A stretch of DNA of 64,000 nt from Dipteris shenzhenensis. Lineage: Eukaryota > Polypodiophyta > Polypodiopsida > Gleicheniales. Both the position numbers and the translations under genes were made by a program. The notes under the pieces were generated by a model. The model was given only the letters and a program-made list of their open reading frames with translations, made no database searches and had not been told where the DNA came from. Location: the NCBI GenBank assembly GCA_047967505.1, contig CM106539.1; one strand, 5' to 3'. Below, in pieces: positions 46,335-59,084 of this stretch. Every line of letters starts with the position of its first letter. Position 1 is the first letter of the stretch.

Positions 46335-46440
46335 TCCCAAGCTCACCTATATCTTTAGGATCTACACTAGCTAAAACTTTATATCTAGTTTTATCCCAAG
46401 CTCACCTATATCTTTTGGATCTACATTAGCTAAATCCTTA
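46335..46440. repeat. short tandem duplication
   Basis: ATCCCAAGCTCACCTATATC followed by TTTAGGATCTACA is present at 46336 and again at 46394 with one change. Confidence 0.8.
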
Positions 46441-49400
46441 TCTTCTAATGGTAATGATGATCTAGAAGGTGTGCTAGAAGATGTACTAGCCTTACTCGCC
46501 ATGGTTTCCTCAAAAGATAATATATGAATCAGGATCTCCATGTGTATTAAATAAACTACTACATGGGATTCCATTTCTTACACTTATTTCCTAATGATTT
46601 GTGGGCCTTCGAATGTTTTTTACACCATAATTAGCAAATCATCGGTAGAGTTTGTGGGCACAAAATGGGTTGGTATAGGTGTCAGTATATGCATCAGCAT
46701 TATATGCATCAGCATGTGCATCAGGCACACTTCTATGCCAATGTAGATACTAACATAGATACTATGACCTATACTTACGCTGGCATTCATCGATGAAATT
46801 ATAGAAAGTAGTTTGCAATAGGACCCAAAATCAATTTGACTTACAAGCCCCCTGCAAGTTTGATCATGTTGAAGATAAAAGTTCAGGAACATATACACCA
46901 AGTTTGGGATCAAAATATTCATATATTCATGATAAACTTAATACATACAAACTGACATAACGCAAGTATAGAAGTGAAAAAGACATGGATAAGATGCCCT
47001 CTCAATGACAAAAGAATCAATTAGTAGCATCCACAGCAAAGGTTGTGTCTTTAGCCAAGTCACTATCCCAAATAAGTCTATCTGTAGTTTGATTCTCAAC
47101 TCGTGATCCTATATCATTAGGGTCTATACTACCCCTATACTACCTAAGATTTGATCCTCTGATTCATCCTCTTCAATAATATCAAGTAATACATGATCCC
47201 CATCTTCTTCCGTACTGTAACAATTTGCACATTTCTCTATTGCGATGTCCTTATTTCCACCATCTTCCCCCATATCATGATCTTCATTTTCTTCCCTAGA
47301 TCCATCAGCATCAATTGGATCCATTGGCATCTTTGTATTCACATCCCTACCTTTGAAAGTCTGTTTACTTCAAGGAGCAACTTGGACCACATACCCCTAT
47401 TTTGGATCAAAATAAGACCACCTGTGTTCAAGATGAAACTACCATTAATTATATTAATTTATGCTTAATTATGAACATGTTACAATTGTTTTGAACAAAG
47501 GCTAATTAGTACATACCTATTCACATTGCTCAAGAAGAACAAAGAAGCACCTTATTGGTGGAGTCTATGGCAAAAAAACCACTACTATCTTTTGTAATTA
47601 TAGCATTGAGACTGTTTTAGATAGTTCTCAACCATTTGACATCAAGAATAAAAATGCTAAATTTTTTGAATTCAAATTCTAAGATATCACATATTGTCCC
47701 ACAATAATCCTCCAATAATCTAATTGTGAAAAAAGAGATTGGTATCAAATATGCTTATTATGTTATCTTGTATTCATTCCACATAAAAATGTTTTACATA
47801 AGACCATAATACACTATACCTTTTGTACTACAAAGGCAAATCATTAAAATAATGAGAATGAATTTCATAGCACTTATTGACCATGATTAAAGTAAGCAAA
47901 TCAAAAAGCAAGAAACTTACATGATCACATCTTGTGCAAACTCTTGCTCTCTTTGGCTTGATGAAGAGATTGTTGTAGCCAAGCACGCGACATGTCTTTG
48001 GGGAGAAGAGAAAGGTCCCATGGATATGGTTGCTTCGGCTTGTTCCTTCTCTAAATCTTCTTCTCACACTTGGTCTTTCTATTTTGGCCTCTTTACATCT
48101 CTAAATCGATTTTTGCATGTCCTTGCTATAGAGGATACAAAACTTGATGATTTTCTCCCTCATCTCCTTGCCCATATGCCAATGAAGTTGCATATCAAGA
48201 TCTATGGATACAAAAAACTCAATTATATATACTAATGATGCTTGTACAAACTAGCCCTGTGCCCTGCTTCCCTCATGTCTTACTTTTTGCATTATAAATC
48301 CATTAAAAAAATTTATAAATCATTTGAAGAAAATCCAATGATTATGAAAGATTCTTGCAATGGTGACCTTCTTTACTATATGTACAAGCAAGTGCACATG
48401 AGTTGTCATAATGCTTGAGGGGTCATTGTTTGCTTGGGTGTAGCCATTTTTGGTGAGGTTTAGGGACTTTTCTGTATATAGTTATCTTGCATGACCCATA
48501 ACTTATGCATTGCTCAATGGAATTCGGCAAAATTTGTCTTCAAGTTTTAGTACACATTACAAACTTGAACATGAGAGCAAAAAATTGTGGAATAAGGATT
48601 TGGAACAAGATCGTTAAAGCATTACAAGTGCTATGTTGCATGTGAAGCATGCATCCTGAAGACTATAGGATATAGTAATTTATTCAAAAACATCAAAATT
48701 TTGTTCTATACATACATGCAACCAAGTAATCATTCAAAAGTACATTACATGAGCTTCTCCTCAACCCAAGGACACGTCTAAATGAGATAATTATGCATGG
48801 GTTAATGGGCCTCCAATGTTGTGCTAAAGTGATGCATACCCATTTGAGGACACACTCCATAACTTTTTTTTGATTTGTTGAAAACCAAAACGGATTGAAA
48901 ATTTGGAATCCAAACTATTGGGACTAGTGCATGGTGGTCTTAAGACAATCATAGTTGTTGGTATTGGTATCTAGATTCACCCTAAAATGCAAGAAGCTGG
49001 AAAAGTGCAATTTGTGCATGTGAAAAGCTATTTTAATAAATCCACAACTATTTACAATTTTGAATTATTTCTTTTTCCATGCACTTGCTTGCTATATGGC
49101 TCATAAGCATGCCAAAGTTCATTGCATTTAATAATACACAACATCAAACCTGATAGCATGCCCTTTGGCCTATTTGTGTTTTGAAGCATTTTAGGCCACA
49201 TTGCACTTGTTTGGGATATCCAATTCGGCTGATATGTATTGCTAGAGGGGGAAAAATCGACAGCTAAAATTTTGCTACTCCCACGAATTTTGAATTTTCA
49301 CACCTCCTGCCCATCAAATCTTAGAAGATTATCTATAACCTACCCCTGCCCTATAACCCGCAGGCACCTCGATGTGACCTTGCGTAGACTTGGGTTTGCC

Positions 49401-50144
49401 ATTGTCTTCTTTTAGGTAAGTTGTCTTCTATTCTTTGCTTACCTCACCAGCTAGCTTCTCTTGGTCTATTCTGGGCTGATCATGGCCATGGCATCAATAA
49501 CAATATGCAGCTCGCCATGGCTTGCAAGAGAAGAAGACAGAGGCTGCGAGATAGGAAAGTTGAAAAGCTAGGTCAAGGCACAAGGAACAGAGTGCGGGTT
49601 GAGGAAAGCACTAGCACGGTATCGAATCGGCAATGGAAGACGCTTTTGCAACATTTGCGAAGGGAGAAACAATGAGAAGAAAGAAGACTCCTTGCAGAGC
49701 AACAGCAAGAAGCATTATAGATGCATGCATTTGATCATTACCATCGGAGCAAAGAACACAAGCTATGGTGTCACGATTGGTGGGAGCATTCGAGGCAGCA
49801 ACATCAGGCCATTCGAGTGATTACCAATCTCAAGTCTTCACAAGCTTTAGCCTACACCCTAAAGTTTGTAGAGTAACAATCGTACCAACACCTCGGGAGA
49901 TGCACGTCCAAGAGGCGATGCTCTCTAACCTAAGAAATGGCCTACAAAAAGTGAAAGGGGTGCTAGCTTAGATCAACTAGCTACAAAGAGGGTGACATTA
50001 GCTATGTTGGTGTCCCTTGAAACAAAGGAGAAATGGCTTGGGTGCACAATGCCAAAGATATTCTCAATCAGAAGGGCCAACGTGGCTTCAACCGGTTGAA
50101 CGTAGAGCAGAAGCAATGCATGATCATTTTGATCCAAGAAGTCT

Positions 50145-51600
50145 TTGGGCTTCAACAGAATGCAAAAAAGGAGAGACAGCCTAAGTGCGGAAGTCATTGC
50201 TACAACTGTGATGACATTTTGGCACGAAAATACGAGAGTTTCTCCAAATAAAAAGGACATATGTAAGAAGTGGACGGGACGCAAGGTGTTTGAGGTGCAC
50301 ATCATACACATGCTAGATACAACGCAGGTCAATGGTGCCTAAACCATCCTGGTGGTTGTTTGTGAATTGAGCTTTGGGATAGTTTACTTGTTTCATTTCT
50401 TACACCAAGCTTGGACTAAATGTGATTGTCCTAAACCGGCCGGTAGTTGGAACATCATTCAGCTATAGGCTGGTTCAGCTCAATCACTAGTTATGTGATT
50501 GTCTTGAACCAGCATGGTTGAACAGACATTAGTTGTTGTCTAGCCCAGTGGCATGGTTGAGCAGAAACTAACAGCAATATATTTCGTAATATATTGTTAT
50601 TTGACCAAACCAGCCCAGTGGTGAGAACATCATGCAACTGTGGCTGCTTCATCTCAATCACCATTTATGTGATTGTCCTAAACCAGTGTGGTTGAACAAA
50701 CATTAGTTATTGACTAGCCCGGCGGTTGAAATTATTATGTTTCTTAGTACTTAAATTCACTAAATTTAATTTCTTGCTATTTGGGTCATATACCACTGTT
50801 AAATTGCGATATTTAAAAATGAAAAGCAATACATTATTATTTTCTAATGGTGAAATTCAAAAATGAAAAGCAATATACTTGTTATTGTCTAATATGTGAA
50901 GTTGAGACCATCAAGCTAAACCATCCCAGTGGTTGAAACTATGACAATATCCTAAACCATCTCGATGGTTTAAATTATGACTGTCCTAAATATGTCCTAA
51001 ACCAACCCAATGGTTGATTGTCCTAAATGTGTCCTAAACTAGTCCAATGATTGAAATTGTGACTGCCCTAAACCAGTGCAGTGGTTGAAAATTGTTTTGC
51101 TTCATTATATACTTTAATTGGACTGTGTTTTGTATTCTTTTAGTAGTACTAGCAAAAAGGGGACTCATTGTTCTGTTGTTCCCGCATGTTGGATCAGCAG
51201 ACGGAGTTGTATCTCAAGTTTATGGATCAGAATTTGGACATTTCAATTGGGCAGAGGACCTTTGGGCATTGTAAGCCCTGGTACATCAGGAAACTCAAAG
51301 ATAGGAATGTTTATTGTTGCAGAACACACATAGGCTTTGACCTGGCCCGCCAAGCTATGCATGACTTGAGATCTGGTCGTGTTGGAGCATTGCTCCATGG
51401 GAATCGATGCCCATGCCTCCTCGATGAATGTGCAGTCTGTAGGCCATGGATCCTCATCATGTGTTGCAAGGGAGGGCAGGTTTTGTAGCCTAAGGTCTTT
51501 GTGGGAGCCAGTGGTTTGGCCAAAGCAGACCGTGAGTGGCACAGGATTGAATGCATTCGCGTCACATGCAAGCATTGTAGTTTGAAGCTAAAGAAGAAGA
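50145..51600 (+). pseudogene. intron-split fragment of a Cys-rich repeat-family protein, function unknown
   Basis: First segment 50145-50327 reads TVMTFWHENTRVSPNKKDI and later VHIIHMLDTTQ, ending at CAG|GT (donor 50328). The second segment starts at 51201 after CAG (acceptor) and continues in phase: TELYLKFMDQN, IGQRTFGHCKPWYIRKLKDR, NVYCCRTHIGFDLARQAM, then a Cys cluster (CPCLLDECAVC) to a stop at 51488. A frameshift then leads to DREWHRIECIRVTCKHCS. The pattern (TRVSPNKKD, RTF..KPWYIR.L.DRN.CCCR.H, EWH..EC...C..C) is one I associate with multi-copy uncharacterised proteins in seed-free plants, possibly transposon-derived. I cannot name a function. Confidence 0.5.
50328..51200 (+). repeat. 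degenerate minisatellite within a probable intron
   Basis: Repeats variants of GTCCTAAACCAGCCCAGTGG followed by TTGAAATTGTGACT at about 50340, 50425, 50490, 50610, 50670, 50925, 50960, 50995 and 51065, with a longer unit of about 190 bp seen at about 50425 and 50610. The whole interval is bounded by GT and AG that join the two coding segments in phase. Confidence 0.65.
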
Positions 51601-51610
51601 CATTCAATGT

Positions 51611-52900
51611 CTATCCAAATGTCTTCATTTCCTCAATGGGTCGCATTGCCACATCCTCGTTTACATTGAAACTATGCATTTTTGTCAAAATGGTTCCCAT
51701 GATAGGTCTCTCCTTTGGATCACTCCTACATAGCAAGTTTCCACAATCAACCAAGAGCTTGACTGCAATGTCTCCCTTCACCGAGTTGTCACTAAGAGCT
51801 TCTGCAACATCTATGAGAAAGCTGGCAATTTCCCTAAATAGCCAACTAATGGCAAAATAATCTAACTCTAGTGCCCATGAGCCCCTGGGATTTGCCTGTG
51901 TAGTTGTAGTGGCATATAATTTTGGTGCTAACCATGGAAATGCCTTTGGATGAGCATAATCCGGGTCTTGCAAGATATCTACTTTTGGTCCAGTGGAGGC
52001 TTCTTCCCCAATCAATAATCCCAACTCAAACAAACGTGTCATCCCCCTTGAAGTCCAGCATGTAGTTGGTTGCTTTTTGCAAATCGATGTGCGCATATCT
52101 TTGTTCGTGAACTACTCTCAAACCACTGGCAATAGCAACAGCAATGGATAATCCATGGTGACAAAACAACCTTGCTCACAACCTGGTGAGTGGAGAGTTT
52201 TAGTTAAAGCAAGGTTCTTCTTTGGGATGTATGGTCTTAACCCATCTCACAACGCTATGGGAGACACATCAGCATATCGTGCACACTTCCACCATGAAAA
52301 GCAAAGTGACGACCCACCCCAATACTCAACAAATAGCTCTATATACCACTGTCATTTGCTAGCTCATTCTTTAGTGCTAGATGAGCATGGGCATCGTCTC
52401 TATTACTCTTCTTGCCAACATACCACGATGTTGGCCTAAGACCTGGGACATCCACAACCTGTATCCAAAATACCTTACCTTCTCCTCCCTTGCCCACCGG
52501 TTCGTGCAAGGTTTGCGCTTACAATGGAAAGTGTACTGTGTGGGAGCACATGTCGGCAAATTTAGTCCATAGTTCTATTTGTGCTCTCCCTTCAGCTTGG
52601 GCTAGATCGGCATTTGCTTGTAACCCACTATTCATCTTGGTCATATGGACCAGGGCACTGGCTATTGCCTTTCCAACAGACCCTTTCTCCTCGCATTTTT
52701 CTACGATTAGAAATCTGTGATGCCTTCCATTCAAATGTCCAAAGTGCAAGCCTCTCCTCTCCATTGACAGGTAAGGCTACATTGCTCACCTTTGCATATA
52801 ATTCCCATTGTCCTATAGGATCTCTCAACACTCGAGGGACAAATTGATCAACTATCACTTTAACATTCGACCATGCCATTCTCGACCACAGTTGGGCCAA
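51611..52900 (-). pseudogene. protein kinase-like gene, decayed
   Basis: Minus-strand frames carry kinase landmarks in the right order. The Gly-rich loop VGKGGEGKVF is at about 52500-52470. The catalytic loop region AIASGLRVVHEQRYAHIDLQ continues with KATNYMLD (about 52130-52050), where HRDL has become HIDL. An IIDWG in place of DFG follows at about 52020, a WLAPKL block at about 51940, and the subdomain XI block LLCRSDPKERPIM at about 51690. These lie in at least three frames, with a TAA near 52519 and frameshifts near 52700 and 52030. An N-terminal part (52900-52530, with LALWTFEWKA) is unassigned. The altered catalytic residues and broken frames indicate a pseudogene. It is convergent with the Cys-rich fragment. 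Confidence 0.6.
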
Positions 52901-55055
52901 CTCATGTACATAAGGTCAAATATTTGGGATACGATTTGATCGCATAAAAATTTTGAGATCTCGTGGGCATGGATTTATCCTATCAAGTGTTTGATCATTG
53001 TCTTATGGACAAGCATCAGAACCTGAGTGTTCATCAATTGCTCTTGTGTTGCCATCAAGGATGGCTGTGTAGTGATCTAGTACATGCAACAATCATTTTG
53101 TAAGCACCCAAACATCTTCAAAATAAAGAACACCCAAAATACACATGCAAATTTGCAATGCTAGTGTAAATTAAACCACTCACAGGCAACATGCAACATG
53201 CAACATCATTAATGTTTCTAAATAACTTTCACATAACTTTCGATCCTTAGAATAATAAACTACTAAATACGTTTTGCTTTCCAAGGCAATGGTATATTGC
53301 ATCAAGTAATTCGTAGCTCATGACATAATCCACTACTATAGCAGTCACTACATGATCTACTATTATAGAGCAAATTTTGTAAAGTCACTATTGAGTGTCA
53401 ATCTATCAGCTGGTGGAGGCTAGAACAGGAAACATATAACAGCACCACATAACCAAGATGATCTAGATTGGCTTTGCCAATCACACATCCGATTGGAAAA
53501 AGTTTTATCGGGATGAACCAATCGACAAAAGCGGGCCATCATCGGGATAAAATCCGACTCTACTAACACCTATTTACATAGATAGATATGGTATATAAGA
53601 AGATCAAAGCAAGGGGAATCGACTAGTAGATGCTAGCCATCACCCAGCTTTGATCTTTAATACCGCTTGGTATGGTTATATACCACACGGTGTTTGGAAG
53701 CTCATACCATGCGGTAAGAGGACAAATCGCACAGTAGGCTCCCGATCGATAGCCAGTGTGGAGTTTAGGGCGTTAGGTCGCTTTTTTAAGTCAAAAAGTA
53801 CATATTTTATTTTTTTGACATACTTTTTAAATCCTTGCCTGCCATGTACATGTCCATATTAACATCTTGTACTTCCCTGCCACAAGGAGGGTAGGCATAA
53901 GGTGTGTCTTTCTTTATTGTCAATCATGGTGGGATTTAATTCACCAAAACTATGGGCTATTTTTACCAAGACATCAAGCGTAACTTGAAAAGGATTCATA
54001 GCACAACAATGACCCCTTTGGCATCTAAGCCAGTGTTCCTACCAATGTCATATGCACCAATAGCCATTCTTCGTAAAGGTTCCCTCAACACAATACATCA
54101 ATGATGGATACATTTTTAGAGACAGGATACTAATGTTCACAACCAACATAAAACTACATGGTCTTCAAATGAGCTAGTTGGACCTATAAGGAAGTACATG
54201 GTCTTCAAATGTTAACAACCTACATAAAACTACATGGTCTTCAAATAAGCTAGCTGGACCTACATGGCCTTATAAGGAAGTACATGGTAAGGATCAATAT
54301 GGATGTATGTGACCTTATAAAGGCTTGTATGGCAAAATGAACATGGAGCTACACGTTTCTTAACTACAATGTTTTTTAAAATGGCCTATATAAATCATGG
54401 TATTATAAGGACCTAAATGGTACTTATAAGGGATATCTTCTATGCTTAGAGCAATAAATTTTGAAACAAAAAAAAAATCATTTGTGATCCGCTTAGAGAA
54501 ATAACCAACCTAATTCGTCATGGGACTACATGGTCCTTGTAAAGAACTAAAAGGTCCTTAAATGACCTACATTGAATTTAAGTATCTTTGCTCCTTAAAG
54601 CTCCATATGGTCCTATAAAGACCTTTATAGCCAAAACCTATGGTACATGGTCCTCACACTTGCATAGTGAGTGGACCTAGCCTCGATAGCTAGTTGATAT
54701 CGGGTCCTAAACAAAAATTGTCACAATTTCAAATGGGTGTCAAACCCATTCTATCAATACCTCACCCACTCATTTCTAAAGTCGATCTCAATTATCCCTT
54801 AGAGAAAATTTGTGAAAAATAACCAAAAAGGGCTACTAAAGAATAGGAGACAATCATGTGTGGTAGTGAGGCAAAGCATGTCAAAAGATTAAATGGACTG
54901 GTCACAATGTCAAACCCATGATTTATGAATGCACTATTTTCCCACCTTGGTCTCAATTACCCCTTCCCCATCTTGAGCTCATGAAAAAGGCTGAAAAGCG
55001 AGGAAATTGTAGGAAAAGAACATATTTGGTTATTATGACAATGTAAATGAATGTC
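52901..55055. other. intergenic, no recognised gene
   Basis: Contains degenerate repeats of TACATGGTCTTCAAATGAGC and GGACCTATAAGGAAGTACAT at 54150-54300, and diverged direct repeats of about 140-180 bp from about 54730 into the LINE arm at 55195 (CAATTACCCC...CATGAAAAAGG blocks). No protein similarity. Confidence 0.55.
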
Positions 55056-55991
55056 CATGCCTCATGCACTCTTTTTCCACCTCGTCTCAATTACCCCTAC
55101 CCCATCTTGAATTCATGAAAAAGGTTGAAAAGCTAGGAAATTGTAGGAGAAGAACATATTCACTTATTATGACAAGCTAAATGAATGTCACAGCGGGCAA
55201 CCTTATTTGACCCCAATGATACTCATAATCTCCTCTGTCCATCCGGCACCTGTCCAAACTCAACCTGAGATTCTCTCATAGAGTGCCACAATAGCCCATA
55301 TTATCTCCTGGTCATACCCCACCTCCTACAGTGCCTAATGAGGTGAGCCCACAGGCTTTACAGAAGTCCATAAAGCAACAATATACCTTTTTCTTTCGTG
55401 ATCTAGCCTCCTCTATGATGCTCTAGAGTGTAAGCACATGATCCATGGTCCCATGGTCTTGTCGGAATCCTACCTGCCCCTTGCTCTGAGTCCCTGCATC
55501 TTTGCGAACTAGCGAACCTCTGTGTCAAGTACTGATGCATATATACATGACATGCCCAATCATAATAGTCGTGCAGTTTCCTAGATTCATAGGATCCCCT
55601 ACATTTTGAATAGGAACGATAGTGTTAAGGGTCCAGGCACATGGGAAGCCAAGGTAAATCGCGTCATTGAAAAGCTTAGCTAGGATCAAGTCTAGGATAT
55701 CCCATATGCTACAAATTTCACTCAAGTTGGGGTATGACCAGGAGATAATATGGGCTATTATGGCACTCTATGAGAGAATCTCAGGTCGAATTCGGACAGG
55801 TGTCAGATGGATAGAGAGATTACGAGCATCATTGGGGTCAAAAAAGGTTGCCCACTGTGACATTCATTTACCTTGTCTTAATAACCAAATATGTTCTTCT
55901 CCTACAATTTCCTACCTTTTCAATCTTTTTCATGAATTCAAGATGGGGTAGGGGTAATTGAGATGAGGTGGGAAAAGGGTGCATGAGGCAT
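55056..55991. repeat. inverted repeat: arms of about 265 bp within the LINE
   Basis: 55056-55322 is the reverse complement of 55729-55991 with scattered differences. The plus-oriented arm reads QEIIWAIMALYERISGRIRT, the same RT segment as the minus arm. The inverted segment (55699-56009) is flanked by a 43-bp direct repeat, 55656-55698 and 56010-56052, starting AAATCGCGTCATTGAAAAGC, with one mismatch seen. Confidence 0.85.
55200..55725 (-). pseudogene. LINE reverse transcriptase fragment
   Basis: Minus-strand frames read GDPMNLGNCTTIMIGHVMY (RT start), KGQVGFRQDHGTMDHVLTL, IIEEARSRKKKVYCCFMDF (palm motif, degenerate after the Asp) and MGYCGTLYERIS-like sequence. Stop codons and shifts separate these. 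The second catalytic motif (F/YADD) is not present. Confidence 0.75.
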
Positions 55992-57032
55992 GACTAATGA
56001 GGTGAGCCCAAATCGCATCATTGAAAAGCTTAGCTAGGATCAAGTCTAGGATTCAGTGCAGAGTCCATGATCTTTTGCTCGACCATTGTGAAGTTTCAAT
56101 GTCGTGTCATTGATGCCACCTCTAGTGAACAGGATGCAAATGGTGGGGCAGGGTGAGTGTGAGGGATCAAGCGTAGGCTGGTGTGGGACATCATAAAGGT
56201 TGTGTGCATATGCGTGCCAATTTGGGTATCGTGAGAGGTGAGGGTGATTTTTGCTCAAGGAAATTCCACCAAAATTCCTTGGAGTTGTTACTAAATAGTG
56301 TATCAGTAACTCTTCCTCATTTTCATAAACTTCTAACGTACTAGACGACGGTACTCACATATCATGTTTGGACTATTCAGAATATTATGTTTGGCGTAGA
56401 GTCTGAGCTTCAGTGAAGGGCCTTGCACTCCACATCATACAACTAATGCAAGCCACATATCAAAGACGCAAAGGTCTAGTGGAGCGAGGGAAAGCATGTA
56501 AGGCAGTCTCATGGAGTGAGCGGCAAATCAAGGCAGCACGATCCTCTAAGAGGGGTATATGATCAATGTATGTGAGTAGTGTGTAAAGTCGTGCAAAGTA
56601 AACTGGAGCTAGGTCATGCTCAAAATCTATATCATGGTATGTATTGTGAGTGATCAGAGTGGTAGACGGCATTGTGAGATGGGGGGTAGGGATGTTGAAG
56701 AAGAGATAAGTGTGGTCTGCCCCCGGAGGGAGTGGTGAGACAAAGAAGTCAGTGATGTGTGATGCGAAGGCAAGGGATCCCATGATATAGTGAACTATGC
56801 TAGAGCATCCCCCCCCCAACCCGTGTGGGAAACAAGTGAACCCACCTGAAGAGGGCCATAGCTAAAGACCATTATAAATGACAAGATCATGCATCCTCCC
56901 CATATCTAGAAGTGTGTGTCCGTACGATGTGACTAGACTATGTCTGTCAATTGATGCTCATGTCATACCTGCCTCATCCAAGTCAATATCAAGTAGTAAA
57001 ACAGAGTCATCTCAAAAATCTAGTAGTGGTGC

Positions 57033-57383
57033 CTAACGTGTGCCCATCCTAGCATTGAAGTCCCCAACAAGAAGGACTTCCCTGTGGCTCAAGAGATCTA
57101 GAATGTCTAGGACGAGGGCATATGGTGATGGCTCACCCTCCTCGCACGTGTCTCTGGAAAAGTGAGACATCTCAGGTGGGAAGTAGCATACTGCTATAAA
57201 GAGGTCACGACTACCAATGCGCTGGATTGAGACCCACATGAACTTGGAGTGCATATCCCTCTTCCCACCAACAAATATGGCTCCAATGAGAGAGGATATG
57301 AAAAGCACTGCCACTCCTCCCAACCCTCGTACCCCACCTGTCTCCCTTGTCTCATCTTTGACTGCTGCTGCTGACTCCCACAT
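57033..57383 (-). pseudogene. LINE endonuclease fragment
   Basis: The frame reads GGVAVLFISSLIGAIFVGG, FMWVSIQR, DLFIAVCYFPPE and ends LLVGDFNARMGTR. GDFNA is the signature of APE-type endonucleases that nick the target for LINE insertion. The catalytic Glu/His parts on either side are not visible in frame. Confidence 0.75.
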
Positions 57384-57770
57384 TTACAGATGATCTGAAA
57401 TCAAAAGAGAATCTATCCTATGTAGGATTCTAAAAAATTCCATGGGTCTGCAGGTACCATTGTAGTTCCAAATGGCACGTGCAAGGGATTCGGTATCTTG
57501 AGTCTCATAGACCCCGCCCCCCTATGTGGGAGGGCGGGTGGTTGCTCAATGGGGTAAAGTGAAGAGATTGCCATTACAAACCACAACCCACTTCTCCTCC
57601 TTGCAGGCCACATCCCAAAGCAGTAAGATGGCACGCCTCTCCTCAATCTGTAATGGTGTTAAGTCCTCGTCCATGGAGATCATGGGGTGGTCACGTAGCA
57701 TACATGAGAGTCCCTGAAGTGTATGACAAAGGGATGCTCCCGGTTGGGGTCTCCCCCCACATGCCATACA

Positions 57771-59000
57771 CCCTCGCCTCTATGCTCTGAGACCCCTAGA
57801 GTAGTGGTCATGAAGGTGATCGCCTCCTCTACTAGTATGGCCTCTATGTGAGTGATCCGATGTACTCTAATGTTGAGGGCCTTACTGGCCCTATGTTGCT
57901 ACTCTAGGAGAGTGGTTGAAATGGTCAACACATCGAGAGGTCTCTACAATCACTGTCTGCATGGTGGCAATTTGAGCCTCTACTACTGTTGATCAATGAT
58001 GACGTACCCCCTGTGGCCCCCTTTAGGGTGGTCATCTCCTCCCTCAGGTGTATGAGCTCTTGGATAAGAGCAGCCTACTCTTGTATGACACGGGCCTACT
58101 CCTGTGCAAAGCATGTTAGCTCCACCTCTCAGGCACATATGTTATGGACCTCCACCAAAAGGGACTCCCAAGGATCGGGTATATCAACCATGGCATAACC
58201 AAGTCCTCGTGGAATCTGAATCTAAAAGGGTTATGGTACAAAAATAATGGGCACTAGGAAATGAGTGAGATGTGGAGATAAGTGGGAGGTCGTCTAGATG
58301 TATGCTGAAAGGGTGGCTAACTAAGAAAGATAGGCAAGGGGAAGGATAGGGAGTACTGTTGCAACCCTAAGTGAGAACCCTCTGGTGATAGTAAGAGATC
58401 AAGGTCCCTGAAGGATGAGATCTAAGTTGATGTCAAGGCTGCTGATGATGCTGAGGGTGATCCCATAGATATCCCTATAGTTGAGGCTGCCAATGTTAGC
58501 GCTGATGTCAATGGCAGCACTGATGTCAGTGTCAACACTGAGGTACAAGGCAAAGGACTAGGAGAGGTCATTGCGTCAAAGGTGAAGCCGATGATATAGA
58601 AGTGGATGTGATCCCCTTATGAACCATAGTGCTATCTACCTAGAGCCCAATACGGTTCAAGCACTTGTTCATGTCCTCGATCCTTGTTTCCTTCATGGCT
58701 TTTGCCTCCTTGGCTATGTTCTAGTCTTTTCCCATTCCACCTTTTACCATATTTCTCTCTTCTTTTGTCTTTGTTGTAGAAAGTGCAACCTAGGTGGGCC
58801 TGTGAGGCCTAACCTAGGCTGTGGATTCCCCACACAATTCAGGTGACCAGAGGAGATGTTTTGGGTTGCCCTTCAGTAGCCATGGTGATGTGGGAGAGGA
58901 GAGTTGGGGCTGAGCATTGGTGGCGATGAGAGCTAAGTGAGAGAAATTATGGGTGGGTGGGAGGCAAGTTGAGAAGGACAGTGAGGAAGAATGGAAGGAA
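57771..59000. other. no recognised gene; possibly LINE 5' region
   Basis: Frames here do not match known LINE ORF1 proteins. The plus strand near 58430-58550 has repeated GATGTCAA/GGCTGC/GCTGATG triplet-like sequence. Confidence 0.45.
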
Positions 59001-59024
59001 GGAGAGAGAGAGAGAGGGGGGGGG

Positions 59025-59082
<58 letters not shown>
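59001..59082. repeat. (GA)n microsatellite
   Basis: GA repeats with an internal run of about 12 G, to 59082. Confidence 0.97.

Positions 59083-59084
<2 letters not shown>

Larger units (their letters stand above)
45049..50144. other. intergenic, no recognised gene
   Basis: A hairpin lies at 45694-45765 and a short tandem duplication at about 46335-46440. A strongly acidic minus-strand frame at 47342-47124 (Asp/Glu-rich) and frames at 47921-48235 and 49421-49675 (plus) match no family I know. The last could be an upstream part of the Cys-rich gene fragment that follows. Confidence 0.5.
55056..57770 (-). mobile_element. LINE (non-LTR retrotransposon) remnant
   Basis: On the minus strand an endonuclease part (57383-57033) precedes a reverse transcriptase part (about 55660-55200), the normal LINE order. 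Many frameshifts and stops are present. The central part (57030-56050) includes a frame (56819-56460) with the linker-like DHIPLLEDRAAL but no named domain. An inverted extra RT segment is present at 55699-56009. No poly(A) tail is recognised. Confidence 0.75.

Noticed and set aside
47124-47342. Acidic minus-strand frame (Asp/Glu-rich, 72 codons)
   Set aside because: No domain, no conserved neighbours and no splice context; it could be chance or a tiny relic.
51168-51488. First eleven codons of the plus frame at 51168
   Set aside because: They precede an AG acceptor that fits the upstream segment in phase, so they are probably intron sequence.
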